From Paenibacillaceae bacterium (lineage in GTDB: Bacteria > Bacillota > Bacilli > Paenibacillales > NBRC-103111): a DNA stretch of 64,000 nucleotides. The notes beneath the pieces were generated by a model. The model ran no database searches, was not told the origin of the DNA, and worked only from the letters and a program-made list of their open reading frames with translations. This document shows, piece by piece, positions 16,231 to 26,400 of the stretch. The position numbers and the translations under genes are program-made. The stretch is taken from contig JAQSYI010000040.1 of NCBI GenBank assembly GCA_029256185.1, positions 1-64,000 on the forward strand, written 5' to 3'. Each line of letters starts with the position of its first letter. Positions within the stretch are counted from its first letter, which is position 1.

Positions 16231-17736
16231 TCAGCCGCCAAACACCAGACTCTTGATAACTACAGGCACCATGTCCTCCTTCATTGGGACACCGATATCG
16301 ATATATTCTCCTTCACAGGGGGCCAATTGATCCAGACAGACCAGCTTCCTCCTCTGTTGCGGTCCCTCTCCGCCTCCAAGCCTGCCCAGCAGCGAATAGG
16401 CCAGCGCCTTGGCCAGGTCACTCTCGCAGATGATCACCAGCGGGGCGGCGGCATCCGGCACAGCGGCTGCATAGCCCGCCGCAATTGCCGCGGCGAGACG
16501 CTGCAGGCGACGGTAGGAGCAGTAACCTGCCGTCCGGACCGCCAGGGCAAAGGGCGTCCCGCCTCCTGCCTCCCCATACAGCTGCACCCCGCGGTTCACC
16601 GCCAGGCCGACAACCTCCTCCACCTGCGGCTGATCCCCGCAGACAGAATCCGCTTCCTCCGCAGGTATCCGGCAGACCACTACCGGAACGTTGCGCAGCG
16701 GCAGCAGGCCGTCACTGTAATACACGGTCGCTCCGCTTACCTCCAGGCTGTAGGCTCCGGCCCCAATCACCGTGGCCCGGGCCGGATGGTCCGCTGCCCG
16801 CACCGGCACGCCACCGTCTGCGGATGATGCTGCCAGGCCGGCCAGGGCAGCTGCCAGCAGCGGGCCCATGTCGCCGTAGCGGGCCGTCTCGGCAATGGCG
16901 GCGGGAGCCGGCTCCCCCATAAGAGCGCCCACACCGCCGGAGATGAGAATCTCCTGCGGCAGGGGCAGGGACACCGCCGGAGGACCCACAGACAGCTCCG
17001 CGGCCTCAGCCATTGCGGCGCTGTCACCGCACACACAAGCGATAAGCGTACCGGCAAGCCGTTCACACAAAGCCCGCAGCTGCGTGAAGGAAACCGCATC
17101 TCCCGCCGCGGGAACAGCTCCTCCCAGACCAGCCGCCGCATCCCACCGCCTGAGAGCATCGGCGGCATACAGCACGCGGCCCTGCGCATCCAGCCTGACC
17201 AGCCGCCCCCCTATATGGAAGGTCGCCGTGGCAATCCGCTCCCCCCGCAGGAAATACACGGCATTGGCCGTTCCTCCGCCAATATCCACATTGGCAATGA
17301 TTCCTTCCGTCTCCAGCGAGCGCCTGCGCGCCCCCGAGCCAAAGCCTGCAAGCAGCGCCTCCAGCTCCGCTCCCGCCGCTGCCGCCACCAGCTGCCCGGA
17401 GAGCCGGGCCAGGCGGTGAAGCACCTCCCTGGCATTCCGCCGGGCTGCCGTCTCCCCGGTGATGATCACCGCCCCCGTTTCTACCGCCTCCGGCAGCAGC
17501 CCCGCATTGGCATACTCCCGTTCCAGGAGAGCCGTCAAAGCCGCCGGATCAATCGCATCCTCTTCCGTGAGAGGCGTGGCATAGAGCGGGCTTTCGTATT
17601 CGATGCGGCGCTCGGCGATCTCGTAGCGCGGCAGGGCAGAGGCCCCGGAGGATCTGACCAGCTTCAGCCGGGAGCGGATCCACTTGGTTGTGCTTGTGCC
17701 CACATCGATCCCGACGCTTGCGATCCACCGCTCCAT
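16231..17736 (-). CDS. eutA: Ethanolamine ammonia-lyase reactivating factor
   Basis: This 501-residue ASKHA-fold protein begins with VGIDVGTSTTKWIRSRL, a phosphate-binding motif of EutA. NVDIGGGTANAVYF is the second phosphate loop, with adenosine-type motifs later (LISGGVGALMG). EutA uses ATP to replace damaged cobalamin in EutBC. The gene starts 22 bp after the flavoprotein gene and 27 bp before eutB, with the RBS GAAGGAGGGATGGGCA, so it belongs to the same transcript. The sequence is very GC- and alanine-rich but complete. Confidence 0.93.
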   Translation of the reverse strand: MERWIASVGIDVGTSTTKWIRSRLKLVRSSGASALPRYEIAERRIEYESPLYATPLTEEDAIDPAALTALLEREYANAGLLPEAVETGAVIITGETAARRNAREVLHRLARLSGQLVAAAAGAELEALLAGFGSGARRRSLETEGIIANVDIGGGTANAVYFLRGERIATATFHIGGRLVRLDAQGRVLYAADALRRWDAAAGLGGAVPAAGDAVSFTQLRALCERLAGTLIACVCGDSAAMAEAAELSVGPPAVSLPLPQEILISGGVGALMGEPAPAAIAETARYGDMGPLLAAALAGLAASSADGGVPVRAADHPARATVIGAGAYSLEVSGATVYYSDGLLPLRNVPVVVCRIPAEEADSVCGDQPQVEEVVGLAVNRGVQLYGEAGGGTPFALAVRTAGYCSYRRLQRLAAAIAAGYAAAVPDAAAPLVIICESDLAKALAYSLLGRLGGGEGPQQRRKLVCLDQLAPCEGEYIDIGVPMKEDMVPVVIKSLVFGG

Positions 17737-17758
17737 TGCCCATCCCTCCTTCGCGTCC

Positions 17759-19129
17759 TCACTTCTCTTTCACCACTTTTTGAAGGGAGCTGATCATGTG
17801 GGATTTCATATTTTGCTGGATGCTCTTCTTGACGGGAGGAATCTTGGTCAAGAGTACCATGAACAGATTGGCAATTCGTGTGCCATACTGCTTGTGGGGG
17901 AAGTCATAATACCCATTTTTCTTATAATAGCGGTGATCTCCCTGAAACACAAACCGGAGCCGGCCCCATACGTCATCCCGGAAAATCTTCATCCCCCCAA
18001 TGCCAAGGAAGGTTCTGGGCTGCACATAACGCTTCACTGAGCAGTCGATCAGCCGTTCGGCCAGCACCTCCATCCGCTCATCAATCTCGGCGGAGCTTGC
18101 ATATTCATCGGATAGAAACCCTGCCAGATTCGCCCGCTCCAGCTCCGTGTTAGCCTGCAGCACCTCCTGCAGATTATGAAGCTGGCTTAAGGGTCCCGAT
18201 ATCAGATAAGCGATTTGCTTGCCGACGAAATGAGGCTGATGCGTAATAAAAAACCGTCTGTCCACGAAGGTTTTCCACCGGGCCGACAAATACCTGTCCC
18301 GGACCGCCGCTGCAAACACAATTACATCATATTGGCTGATGGCGCGGTAGGTCCGCTCGATATCATCTCGATCACCATATATGCATTCGTTGTCAAAACC
18401 GCAATGAATACAGCCGGTGCAGCCCCCCTTGATCCTGAGGAGCGACAGGTCGATCACATCCCCCCTTGTCAGCTTCCTGAAGCGCTCCGCCATCCTGCCG
18501 GTGTTATGGGCCTGGTCAGCGGATTCCACCACAATCACTACCCGCTGACCCCTTGTGTCAATAGGCTCATCCACGGGAGCAGGCGTATACTGCCGCGGAG
18601 TATAATCCACCGGATGATACGTTCTGAGGGCGGAACTCCCGCGGCTGACCGCCCCGAATACGTTCTCCGCGAAGGCAAGCAGCCGCTGCCGCTCGCTCTC
18701 CTTCATCAGATCATCCATATCGGCCGAATAGGCTTCCGTATACCTCATCTCCAGATCATCACAAACGGCATGCATATAACTCAAGGCGGTATGGTCAAAA
18801 AAGTGGATCGAGGTGGCAAGCAGCGCCGCATATTTATCCTTGAAGGCATCCTGCACTCCCCGCTCCCAGATCAGCTCCACGAACCGCTTGTAGCTGCCGT
18901 GAACCAGATATACATACAACGGAAACCCCCAAAGAACGGCATCTGCGCTCCGGACCGTCTCAATCACCTTGTTAAATTCATCCTCATCCCGCTCAAGCCT
19001 TCTGATGGAATGGGCCACATGCAGATAAACAAACTCATGCTGGCTAAACTTCTTCTCCATATACTTCACGTACTGCATGGTTACACTCATCTCGCCCTTG
19101 GGACTGCCGTTTACGACCGCGATCCTCAT
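17759..19129 (-). CDS. Iron-sulfur flavoprotein-like NAD(P)H oxidoreductase with two flavodoxin-like domains
   Basis: About 456 residues. The first flavodoxin-like domain (about 1-150) has the FMN phosphate loop VVNGSPKGEMSVTMQYV and the flavin-loop segment GFPLYVYLVHGSYK. The second (about 190-330) contains C-T-G-C-I-H-C-G-F-D-N-E-C, a CX2CX2CX5C pattern that is known from iron-sulfur flavoproteins to bind a 4Fe-4S cluster. The basic C-terminus lacks a clear domain. The ATG overlaps the stop of padR (ATGA), so translation is coupled. Electron donor and acceptor are unknown. The link with ethanolamine metabolism is inferred only from co-transcription. Confidence 0.75.
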   Translation of the reverse strand: MRIAVVNGSPKGEMSVTMQYVKYMEKKFSQHEFVYLHVAHSIRRLERDEDEFNKVIETVRSADAVLWGFPLYVYLVHGSYKRFVELIWERGVQDAFKDKYAALLATSIHFFDHTALSYMHAVCDDLEMRYTEAYSADMDDLMKESERQRLLAFAENVFGAVSRGSSALRTYHPVDYTPRQYTPAPVDEPIDTRGQRVVIVVESADQAHNTGRMAERFRKLTRGDVIDLSLLRIKGGCTGCIHCGFDNECIYGDRDDIERTYRAISQYDVIVFAAAVRDRYLSARWKTFVDRRFFITHQPHFVGKQIAYLISGPLSQLHNLQEVLQANTELERANLAGFLSDEYASSAEIDERMEVLAERLIDCSVKRYVQPRTFLGIGGMKIFRDDVWGRLRFVFQGDHRYYKKNGYYDFPHKQYGTRIANLFMVLLTKIPPVKKSIQQNMKSHMISSLQKVVKEK

Positions 19130-19668
19130 TGTCCGCCATCTCCCGTCTCTATATATGATGTAACCGCATCCTCCTGCAATAAGCGCCGGCACCAGTCAAT
19201 GACAAGCCGGTAGTACTGCAATCCGAAGGCCAGCGCCGAGTGCTGATACAAGTCGGCCTTGCATGCAACATCTTCTTCCTGGGCAGCCAGCTCACCGAGA
19301 ACAGCCTGCGCCTCACTTATCAGCTTCTCCAGCCGCTCCTTCCGCTCCTCAGGCGACAGGAACCGGTAGAAGAAAACAGGAATCAGGTGGTCCGGCTTGG
19401 TTCTGGAGAAGGGAATCGGTCCGGCAAGCCAGGCCCTAAAAGTCTCCCTGCCTGTGGCTTGAATCGCATACAGTTTCTTGAACTTGCCGCCGTCCACCAC
19501 CTCCGTTGCACGGACATCGCCGCGTGTCTCCAGCTTCTTCAAGGCAGGATAAATACTGCCGAAGCTTGCGTCAAAAAAATAGGATGTGCTTGAGGCCATT
19601 GTCTGCTTCAAATCATACCCGCTCAATTCCCTGTCCATGAGAAACCCCAAAATAATGTATTCCAGCAT
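19126..19668 (-). CDS. PadR-family transcriptional regulator
   Basis: About 180 residues with the PadR winged helix at the N-terminus (MLEYIILGFLMDRELSGYDLK, FGSIYPALKKLETRGDV) and a C-terminal helical dimerisation domain (Vir_AT-like, about 95-175). The start is ATG 19668, preceded by GGAGG at 5 bases; an ATG at 19680 is possible. It is the first gene before the flavoprotein and eutABC. A large palindrome in its promoter region suggests autoregulation. PadR proteins typically repress and are released by small phenolic or toxic ligands; the ligand here is unknown. Confidence 0.88.
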   Translation of the reverse strand: MLEYIILGFLMDRELSGYDLKQTMASSTSYFFDASFGSIYPALKKLETRGDVRATEVVDGGKFKKLYAIQATGRETFRAWLAGPIPFSRTKPDHLIPVFFYRFLSPEERKERLEKLISEAQAVLGELAAQEEDVACKADLYQHSALAFGLQYYRLVIDWCRRLLQEDAVTSYIETGDGGQ

Positions 19669-19731
19669 AGCTGCCTCCATTCCATGCGGTCAAAACGTGC
19701 GCTGGGAGAATACGCGCTCTATACCGTCTTG

Positions 19732-19754
19732 ATATATATCGTTTCGATATATAT
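19732..19754. promoter_or_regulatory. Candidate PadR operator
   Basis: A perfect 10-3-10 palindrome (ATATATATCG, TTT, CGATATATAT) lies about 65 bp upstream of padR in AT-rich DNA. PadR operators are commonly long AT-rich inverted repeats of this kind, often covering the promoter. Confidence 0.6.
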
Positions 19755-19828
19755 ATATCCATATATTATGGTAAGCCCATCCAGGATGATTGTCAATTTC
19801 CGAATAGACGAATTTTTACAAATTTGCA

Positions 19829-19927
19829 CCGATATGCGATAGCGGCTTTTCCGGTTGCTCCATATATGGGATAGGCTATGTTCCCGATTGCTCCAAATAT
19901 GCGATAGGAGCTCTTCCTGGTTGCTCC
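19829..19927. repeat. Three 33-bp tandem repeats
   Basis: Units at 19829-19861, 19862-19894 and 19895-19927 each contain ATATG(C/G)GATAG followed by TTCC and end in TTGCTCC. They sit between padR and the YjbR-like gene and end 49 bp before the latter's GTG start. A frame on the minus strand reads the units as a repeating peptide (SHIWSNR), but no RBS supports it. Confidence 0.75.
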
Positions 19928-19975
19928 AATGTGGTAAAATAAACCTTAAGAAGCTTGTACAGGAGGACTCAAACT

Positions 19976-20329
19976 GTGGATATAAAAATGCTAACGGATT
20001 ACTGCTTGAAAAAAAACGGATCGACCCGTTCATACCCGTTCGGCGAAGGCGCTCTGGTCTTCAAGGTCGCCTCGAAAATGTACGCCCTGGTTGCCGAATC
20101 GGCCAGACCGCTCACCATCAATCTGAAATGCGACCCGTTCATCGCCGAGAATCTGCGGCAGCAATATGCTTCGATTACTCCCGGCTATCATATGAACAAG
20201 AAGCACTGGAATACCGTCATCCTGGACGGTTCAATTGAAGAGGAGGAACTGTGCAGCATGATTGACCACTCCTACGATCTGGTATTCCACTCCCTCAAAA
20301 AGGCCGAGAAAGCTGAATTGGGGGGCTGA
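19976..20329 (+). CDS. MmcQ/YjbR-family protein
   Basis: About 117 residues matching the MmcQ/YjbR family, a small CyaY-like fold described as DNA-binding in domain annotations but without a firm role. Characteristic parts are TDYCLKKNGSTRSYPFGEG, VFKVASKMYALV, INLKCDP, ITPGYHMNKKHWNTVILDG and the C-terminal SYDLVFHSL. The start is GTG 19976, because AGGAGG (19961-19966) lies 9 bases upstream; a TTG at 19955 would precede the RBS. It is a single-gene unit with its own terminator. Confidence 0.85.
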   Translation: MDIKMLTDYCLKKNGSTRSYPFGEGALVFKVASKMYALVAESARPLTINLKCDPFIAENLRQQYASITPGYHMNKKHWNTVILDGSIEEEELCSMIDHSYDLVFHSLKKAEKAELGG

Positions 20330-20359
20330 TGCGGTTGCATGCGGGTGATAAAACGGATA

Positions 20360-20388
20360 GGCTCCCAATCAATTGATGATTGGGAGCC
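20360..20388 (+). terminator. Terminator between convergent genes
   Basis: GGCTCCCAATCA (20360-20371) pairs with TGATTGGGAGCC (20377-20388) around a 5-base loop, followed by TGTTTC. It serves the YjbR-like gene and is probably bidirectional, since the giant gene on the minus strand ends at 20403. Confidence 0.75.
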
Positions 20389-20402
20389 TGTTTCGTTGCT
20401 TG

Positions 20403-23400
20403 TTAGATTAATCCCGCCTTCAGCAGCAGCCGCTCGATGATCGCTGCCACTTCCGCTCTGGTAATCCTCTCATGGGGAGCAAGCATTGAACCGCTTCTGC
20501 CCGTCACGATGCCTGACTGCACAACCTTCACAATATTGCTTTGCGCCCAAGCCGATACTTCCGCAAAATCCTTGTAAGCACCCGGTATGGCAGCTGCCTC
20601 TTGTACCGCTGGCTTATCCTTGAGCGGGGTAAGCGCAATCGCCTTAGCGATGACCACCATGGCTTGTTCCCGTGTGATTTGCTCATTGGGACGGAATGTC
20701 CCGTCCGCGAAGCCGTCGATGAGATCATGCGCATACGCCGTATAAATCGCACCGCTGTACCAATCCTCCGCAGACACATCCGCAAATGCCGCTTTCCCCG
20801 CCTCAGGCTTGAGCCCCAGCCCGCGGACGATCATGGCCGCAAACTCGGCGCGGGTAATATCCCGGTCGGGACTGAAGGTGTCCTTCCCCGTGCCATCGAT
20901 CACCATTCGCGCTCCCATATTATGGATAGACGCCTTCGCCCAATGATTCGCCGCATCTGCGAATTCACGGGGATTCCATACCACCGCATACATGCTGTTG
21001 GTCAGGCTGTTGATGACGGCATAATACCTGCCGTTGACAAGCGCAGCCTTGGTCGGTACATGCCGCGCAGTTCCATCCGGTTCGATGATCACTGCTGTGG
21101 AGATTTGTGCCGGGTCCACGCCCTCCTCAAGCACGATGCTTCGTTCCACGTAAGCATTGAACGAGGTAATATCCACTGTTTCGCCGCCGCTTGTACCTGT
21201 AACCTTGAATTCCAGCGGCATTCCGAGGAGAGTGAAGGCTCCTTGGGCTGCCGCAGCCTCTGCCTTCTTGATATTGTCTGCCGTTGGCTCAGCGATTTCG
21301 ATCCGAATCCTGATATCCTGCAAGGGGACAGAGCTGCCAAGCTGCGCAGACACAGCACTAATATTAATCTGTGCCGCAGGGAGCGTATAGGTCGCTTTAT
21401 CTGTCCGAATCACCAGTGTAGCCTGGCGGTCTTCCATGTCCTTGATCAACTGGCCGTTCAGTTCACTGACCAGGATATTGGCAGCCTCTGTGAATGGAAT
21501 GGTGACAACGGCATGGTTCCCTTCAGCATCCAGCATATTCGCCATTTTCTGCCGGTCGAGGATCAGGGTGATTACGGTTTGCCCGTTTCGGCTGCCCGAG
21601 GTTGTTGACCCCACCTGCTCCGTTTTGCCGTTGACGAACACCTCAGCCTCTTCACCAACGCCCGGGTTGCCCGGGGGACTGACGTATACGGGATGGCTTG
21701 AGGCTGCCGCAACTGCCCCGCTCCTCGAACTCTCCACTGTTGAGCCTGTCGTTGTACCCGTCAATGCGACGGGCGTCACTGCAAAGCTGATATATTTCCC
21801 TGTGTCCGCCGCGCTTAGCAAATACGCCAGGGAGGTTGCGCCTGCAATCGCCGTTTGATTCGTTCCCGCAGCATCGTCAGAGCGATACCACTGAAGGAGG
21901 CTTGCACCCTCCTGATCCCGATCCTCATCCTCATACACATAGCTTCCTTGCAGCGTCTGGCCAACCTGCGCCGTACCCGTGAACCTCACGCTGCTTGCCA
22001 CAGGCGCCGACTCGTTCTTCGTCCACTTCGCATACAAAGTAGTATCGGAGGTTATCGTGTCCGCGTTGAAATCCCACGCATCCGTGTACGCTGTGTCCGT
22101 GTACCAGCCGGTGAACGTGTACCCGCTCAATACCGGCGCATCCGGCGCATGAATCGTCGTTCCCGCGCTCACCTGAGTGGCGCTTGCGACCGCGCTGCCA
22201 CCAGCAGAATCGAACATCACGGTATATGTCGGGACAGGCGAACCGGGTTCAACCGCCGTCTTCACCTGCACAGCTTCGCTGTTGGGTCCCTCCAGTTCGG
22301 AGCCATAGGCGCTGACAGCCACTTTATACGTAGTGCCGGCCGCCAAACCGGCAATAGTCGCTTCCACAGCCTGCGGATCTTGAACCACCCGTTCATCCAG
22401 GTATTGACCCGCTTCATTGGCGGATTTGATCCTGTATCCCTCAGCTCCCGGCACCTGCGAGAACGTCACTTTGGCCTTCCGGGGTTGACCGGCCCCGAAA
22501 GCCTGCTCCTCCACCGAGGAGATAACCGGCGCTGCCAGACCATCCAGCAGCTCCACCTTGAAATCATCAAAATAGGCATTCGCCCTGCCGGACAACAACC
22601 CTGCCGAGCCTGTTGCCAGATCTGCATCCTCAGCCTCCAGCACCAGCGCACCATCCACAAACAGCCTGATCTGCTGACCGCTGAATTCCGCTTGAAGCAG
22701 GTGCTCACCTGAGCCAATGGGATAATCAACAATTTTGTCCCAAGCCGTCTTGAAGGTGCCCCCCGTTTTCTTCCTGATCACGGCCATTTCGCGGCCGGTA
22801 GCCCAATCCTTCTTGAGACCAAGAATATAATAATTGCCCGCATCGAGAGTACGACCCATAATATAGGCCTCATTCACAGGGAGATGAGCGTTCAGCGGCA
22901 GCTCCAGCTTGACGGATACGCGGTAATTCTTCCTGTTGTCTCCCCCCACAATCCACATCCGGTCGGGATCATTGCCATCCGCCATTATCCGCTTGCGGCT
23001 GCCGTCCTCCACCACACGGAAGTTGCCTAAAGACTTGAACCATTCGGTCCCCACCTGTCCCGATTCAAAGCTGTCGCTAAACAGGAGCGTACCGTTGCCC
23101 ATAACGCTCAGCTCATTGGAAAAGGCGCTCTCGCCAAACTCATTTTCCCCGGATACTGCCATATAATAAGCCTGTTGGGATTGGGGCAGCTCCGCTACAT
23201 AGCCCGGGCCGGAAATTCCCCGGATGACGGTCTTGTACCGCCCCGGCGCTTCCCCGATCCGCAGCACATATGCGGTGTTGACCGGATCGGTTGTGAAATG
23301 GACCGTGACCTTATTCCCGTCGGTGATCAGCTGCTGCAATTCAGGGACAACGGCATTCGGCATTCTTGGCGTTACCGAAACCTCGTTGGAATAAACGCTT

Positions 23401-26400
23401 TCTCCTGAAGCAGAGACAGTGGTGACGGTGAAATAATAGGCAATGTCATTATCCAGCCCGGTAATGACCTGAGTGGAATGGGCTGTATTTACTGCATGCG
23501 TATAAACTCCCGGCTCCACTCCATAATGGATGGTGTACATCATAGCTTCCTCGATCTTGGTGAAGCTAAGCTCCGCTTGACCGTCTCCCTTCACGGCGCT
23601 GACGATTTCCGGAGAACGGGGTGTCGCATATTGCACCAGCACCCCGTCGAAGGAAGCAGCCGCGCCTCCGGTGTACAAGCCGACTCTTCCCGATAAGAAC
23701 GGATTGGCGGAATCCACTGCCTCAGCCGCCTTTTGCCCATCGATGTAAAGCTCGATTCGCTCTCCCTTGAAGACCCCTCTGAGACGATGAGCCTTGCTTT
23801 TATCCAAGGTGAGCGGGGTCGAGGCCAATACCGTTCTGGCTGCGCCGTTCTGCTTGCTGATCACCGCATTGGCTCCATCATAGGCCAGCAGATAATAATG
23901 GGATGCGTCTTGCGCTCTTCCCGCAAGCCCCACTTCACCCGATTGGGGAAGCGTGGTCCAGACAAGATGCTGAACATCCTCGAAGCTCTCTGCCGACAAA
24001 AGAAGCGAAATACCGGAGGCTGCATCTGTCTGCCTCAGCACCTTTTCCTCGGGATCAACAGGTGTTGCGCCGGCGGCGGTGGTCAAAGGCACCTTCGTAT
24101 TGTAAGGAATAATCGAATCCTTGACTACCGACCAGCTTCCGCCCGCCTGCTCCCACTTGGGTGCGGTCAATGCTCCCGCATCATAATTGAAGGTATCGTT
24201 GAAGGCAGCCGGATTAAGCAAGCCAAGAGAGATCATCGAATCCACAAAATAACGCAGCGGCGTCAAATATTCCATATGGGTGCCCATCCAGGATTGAGCG
24301 TAATAGCCATTCACAACCTTGGCATAATAATCGGAAACTCCCGCCTTCTGGAGAGACTCAATCTCCGCCTTCATGGCTTCATTGCCTGGAGCGCTCCAAT
24401 AGCCGTAATAAGCGACCAGCACCCGGTTCAACAGCGAGGGATCAATCCCCAACACTACATAAGAGGAGCTCTGTCTGCTTCCTGCCGCATCGCTCCAGAT
24501 AAATTCCTGGCCCATGCCCGGCTGTCCGATATAGTCCCCGTCCTCGGCAATATGCCTCCACATGCTGCGCTGGCATTCCAGCCACAGCTTCATGGGATTG
24601 GAAAGATAATCGTCCAACCCGACGCCGGCAAAAGACCATTTGTCCGTCCTTACGAAATCCTCCATGATTTGTGCCTTAGCGGCCAGAGTGCCATAGGTCA
24701 GGGTAGAAACAAACGATTTGTAAATAGCCGTGAGACCTTGCTGCTGCAGCTCCGTATTGAAGTCTTCGAAGTCGTAGGAGCGAAGAATCCCCTTCACATT
24801 CTCCAGACCAAGTGCGAAGGAAGCCGCCAGGAAGATCGTCATATTCGGTTCCGAGAAATTAGTCCCGGGCAGAATCCACACATTGGTATCGCCATTGACA
24901 GCTACCCGCTGAGAGGCTCGCGCAGTCCCGCTGCCGGTATAATCGTTAAGGATGTAAGCGGTGCTGATCAAAGCCGCCTTCATGAAGGTCTCCAGCTTGG
25001 ATTTCTCCTCCACCGTAAACCGGGACATCACCTCGGCGTCGTTCCATAGCATGGCCACCGCATAGACCATCTGCGACTGCTGCCGGGAATCAAGGCCGCC
25101 CATCAGATTAGGCATATTGGCTTCTACCGTGAGCATTTTGCGGACCGCCTCGACATAACGGTCGATATAGTCGGGATTGCGGTCTCCTGAAGCGATGGTC
25201 ATGGTCAGAATCGCCAACGCTCCTGATGCGGTTCCTTCCGCGGTAGAGCCCTGGGCCGCCAAGGCATTGGCGAAGGTAATATTCCTGGAATCCACCATCG
25301 CACTCTCCAAGTAATCTTCCCCGGGAGGCGCGTACGGGTAGGCGGTCTCGGCCTGGGCAATATCTCCCGATTCGATTGGCCCGCTGTTGCGGTTCCCGAT
25401 CAAGTCCCCGATGGCCTCTGCAGCAAGCCGGAAGCGGTTAGCCGTTCCGGTCAGACTGTCAGCCAGAGTGATCACCACATTATGGCCGCTCACTCCTGCC
25501 GTATCCCCGCCTGTTAGGGGCTGGTAGGTGGCGCCGCCGTCTGTGGAGCGTTCAAGAACCGATTTCAGTGAGTCTTCTCCCGCAAGCTGGCTGAAGATGA
25601 CTTCATCGAATACCAGAACCACCTTCTTGTTGAAATTGACAATATAATAGGATTGCAGCTGCGGAGCCGATTCATCGGCGGCAATCTCCCGGGAAGTATA
25701 AGCCGCGTCGATTACATTGCCCGATTGGTCCTTCAAGGTGCTGCCGGCGATCCGCAGCTTGTTCAATCCTCCAGCTAAGGGCTGCTGCAAACTGACCACC
25801 AGTGCACCGCCGGTCAGACTGACCGTATCCCCTTCACTCAGCGCGTTGAAGCTCACACCGTCAACTGCGAGCTGGACAGCAGATTTCAGCGCTTCCTGGG
25901 AAGCAGCATGGCTTAATAGCGGCTCATCGGCCATAAGGGTCAGAATCCGGTTAGCAGCATCCAGCTCCACGGCTTCATTAAGTACGGGTGCCGTTACATC
26001 ATAGACGAGTTCACCCGTGTCAATGGCATGCTGCACAACATTGCCAAAGGAGTCCTTCAACAAGCTCCCTGCCACAGACACACTGAGGTCCGGTACGGTC
26101 AGACGGTTGGCCAATTGAAGCTTCAATTGTGAACCGCTTACAGTAACGGTATCCTGAGGACTCAGCGCCGTCAGAACTCCGCCGGTGGAAGTGAGCTGAA
26201 TGCCGGCACGCAGCGCTTCCCCATCCACGGCATTGGAAATGATAGGCTCATCAAAGGTAAGGGTGACAGACGTATTCTCATTGCTCACCTGCGCCGATTG
26301 AAACACAGGAGGGGTTTCATCATAATTCAGAATTAACCTGGGCGCGTAAGCGCTGTTCTCTCTGCTGTACACAAAACGGTTGTGGTCCCTGGTGCCCAGC

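Noticed and set aside
14028-17736. Ethanolamine microcompartment locus
   Set aside because: Only eutA, eutB and eutC are present; no shell-protein or aldehyde/alcohol dehydrogenase genes occur in the window.
19719-20033. 104-codon minus-strand frame with SHIWSNR repeats
   Set aside because: It overlaps the 33-bp repeats, the start of the YjbR-like gene and the PadR operator, and lacks an RBS.
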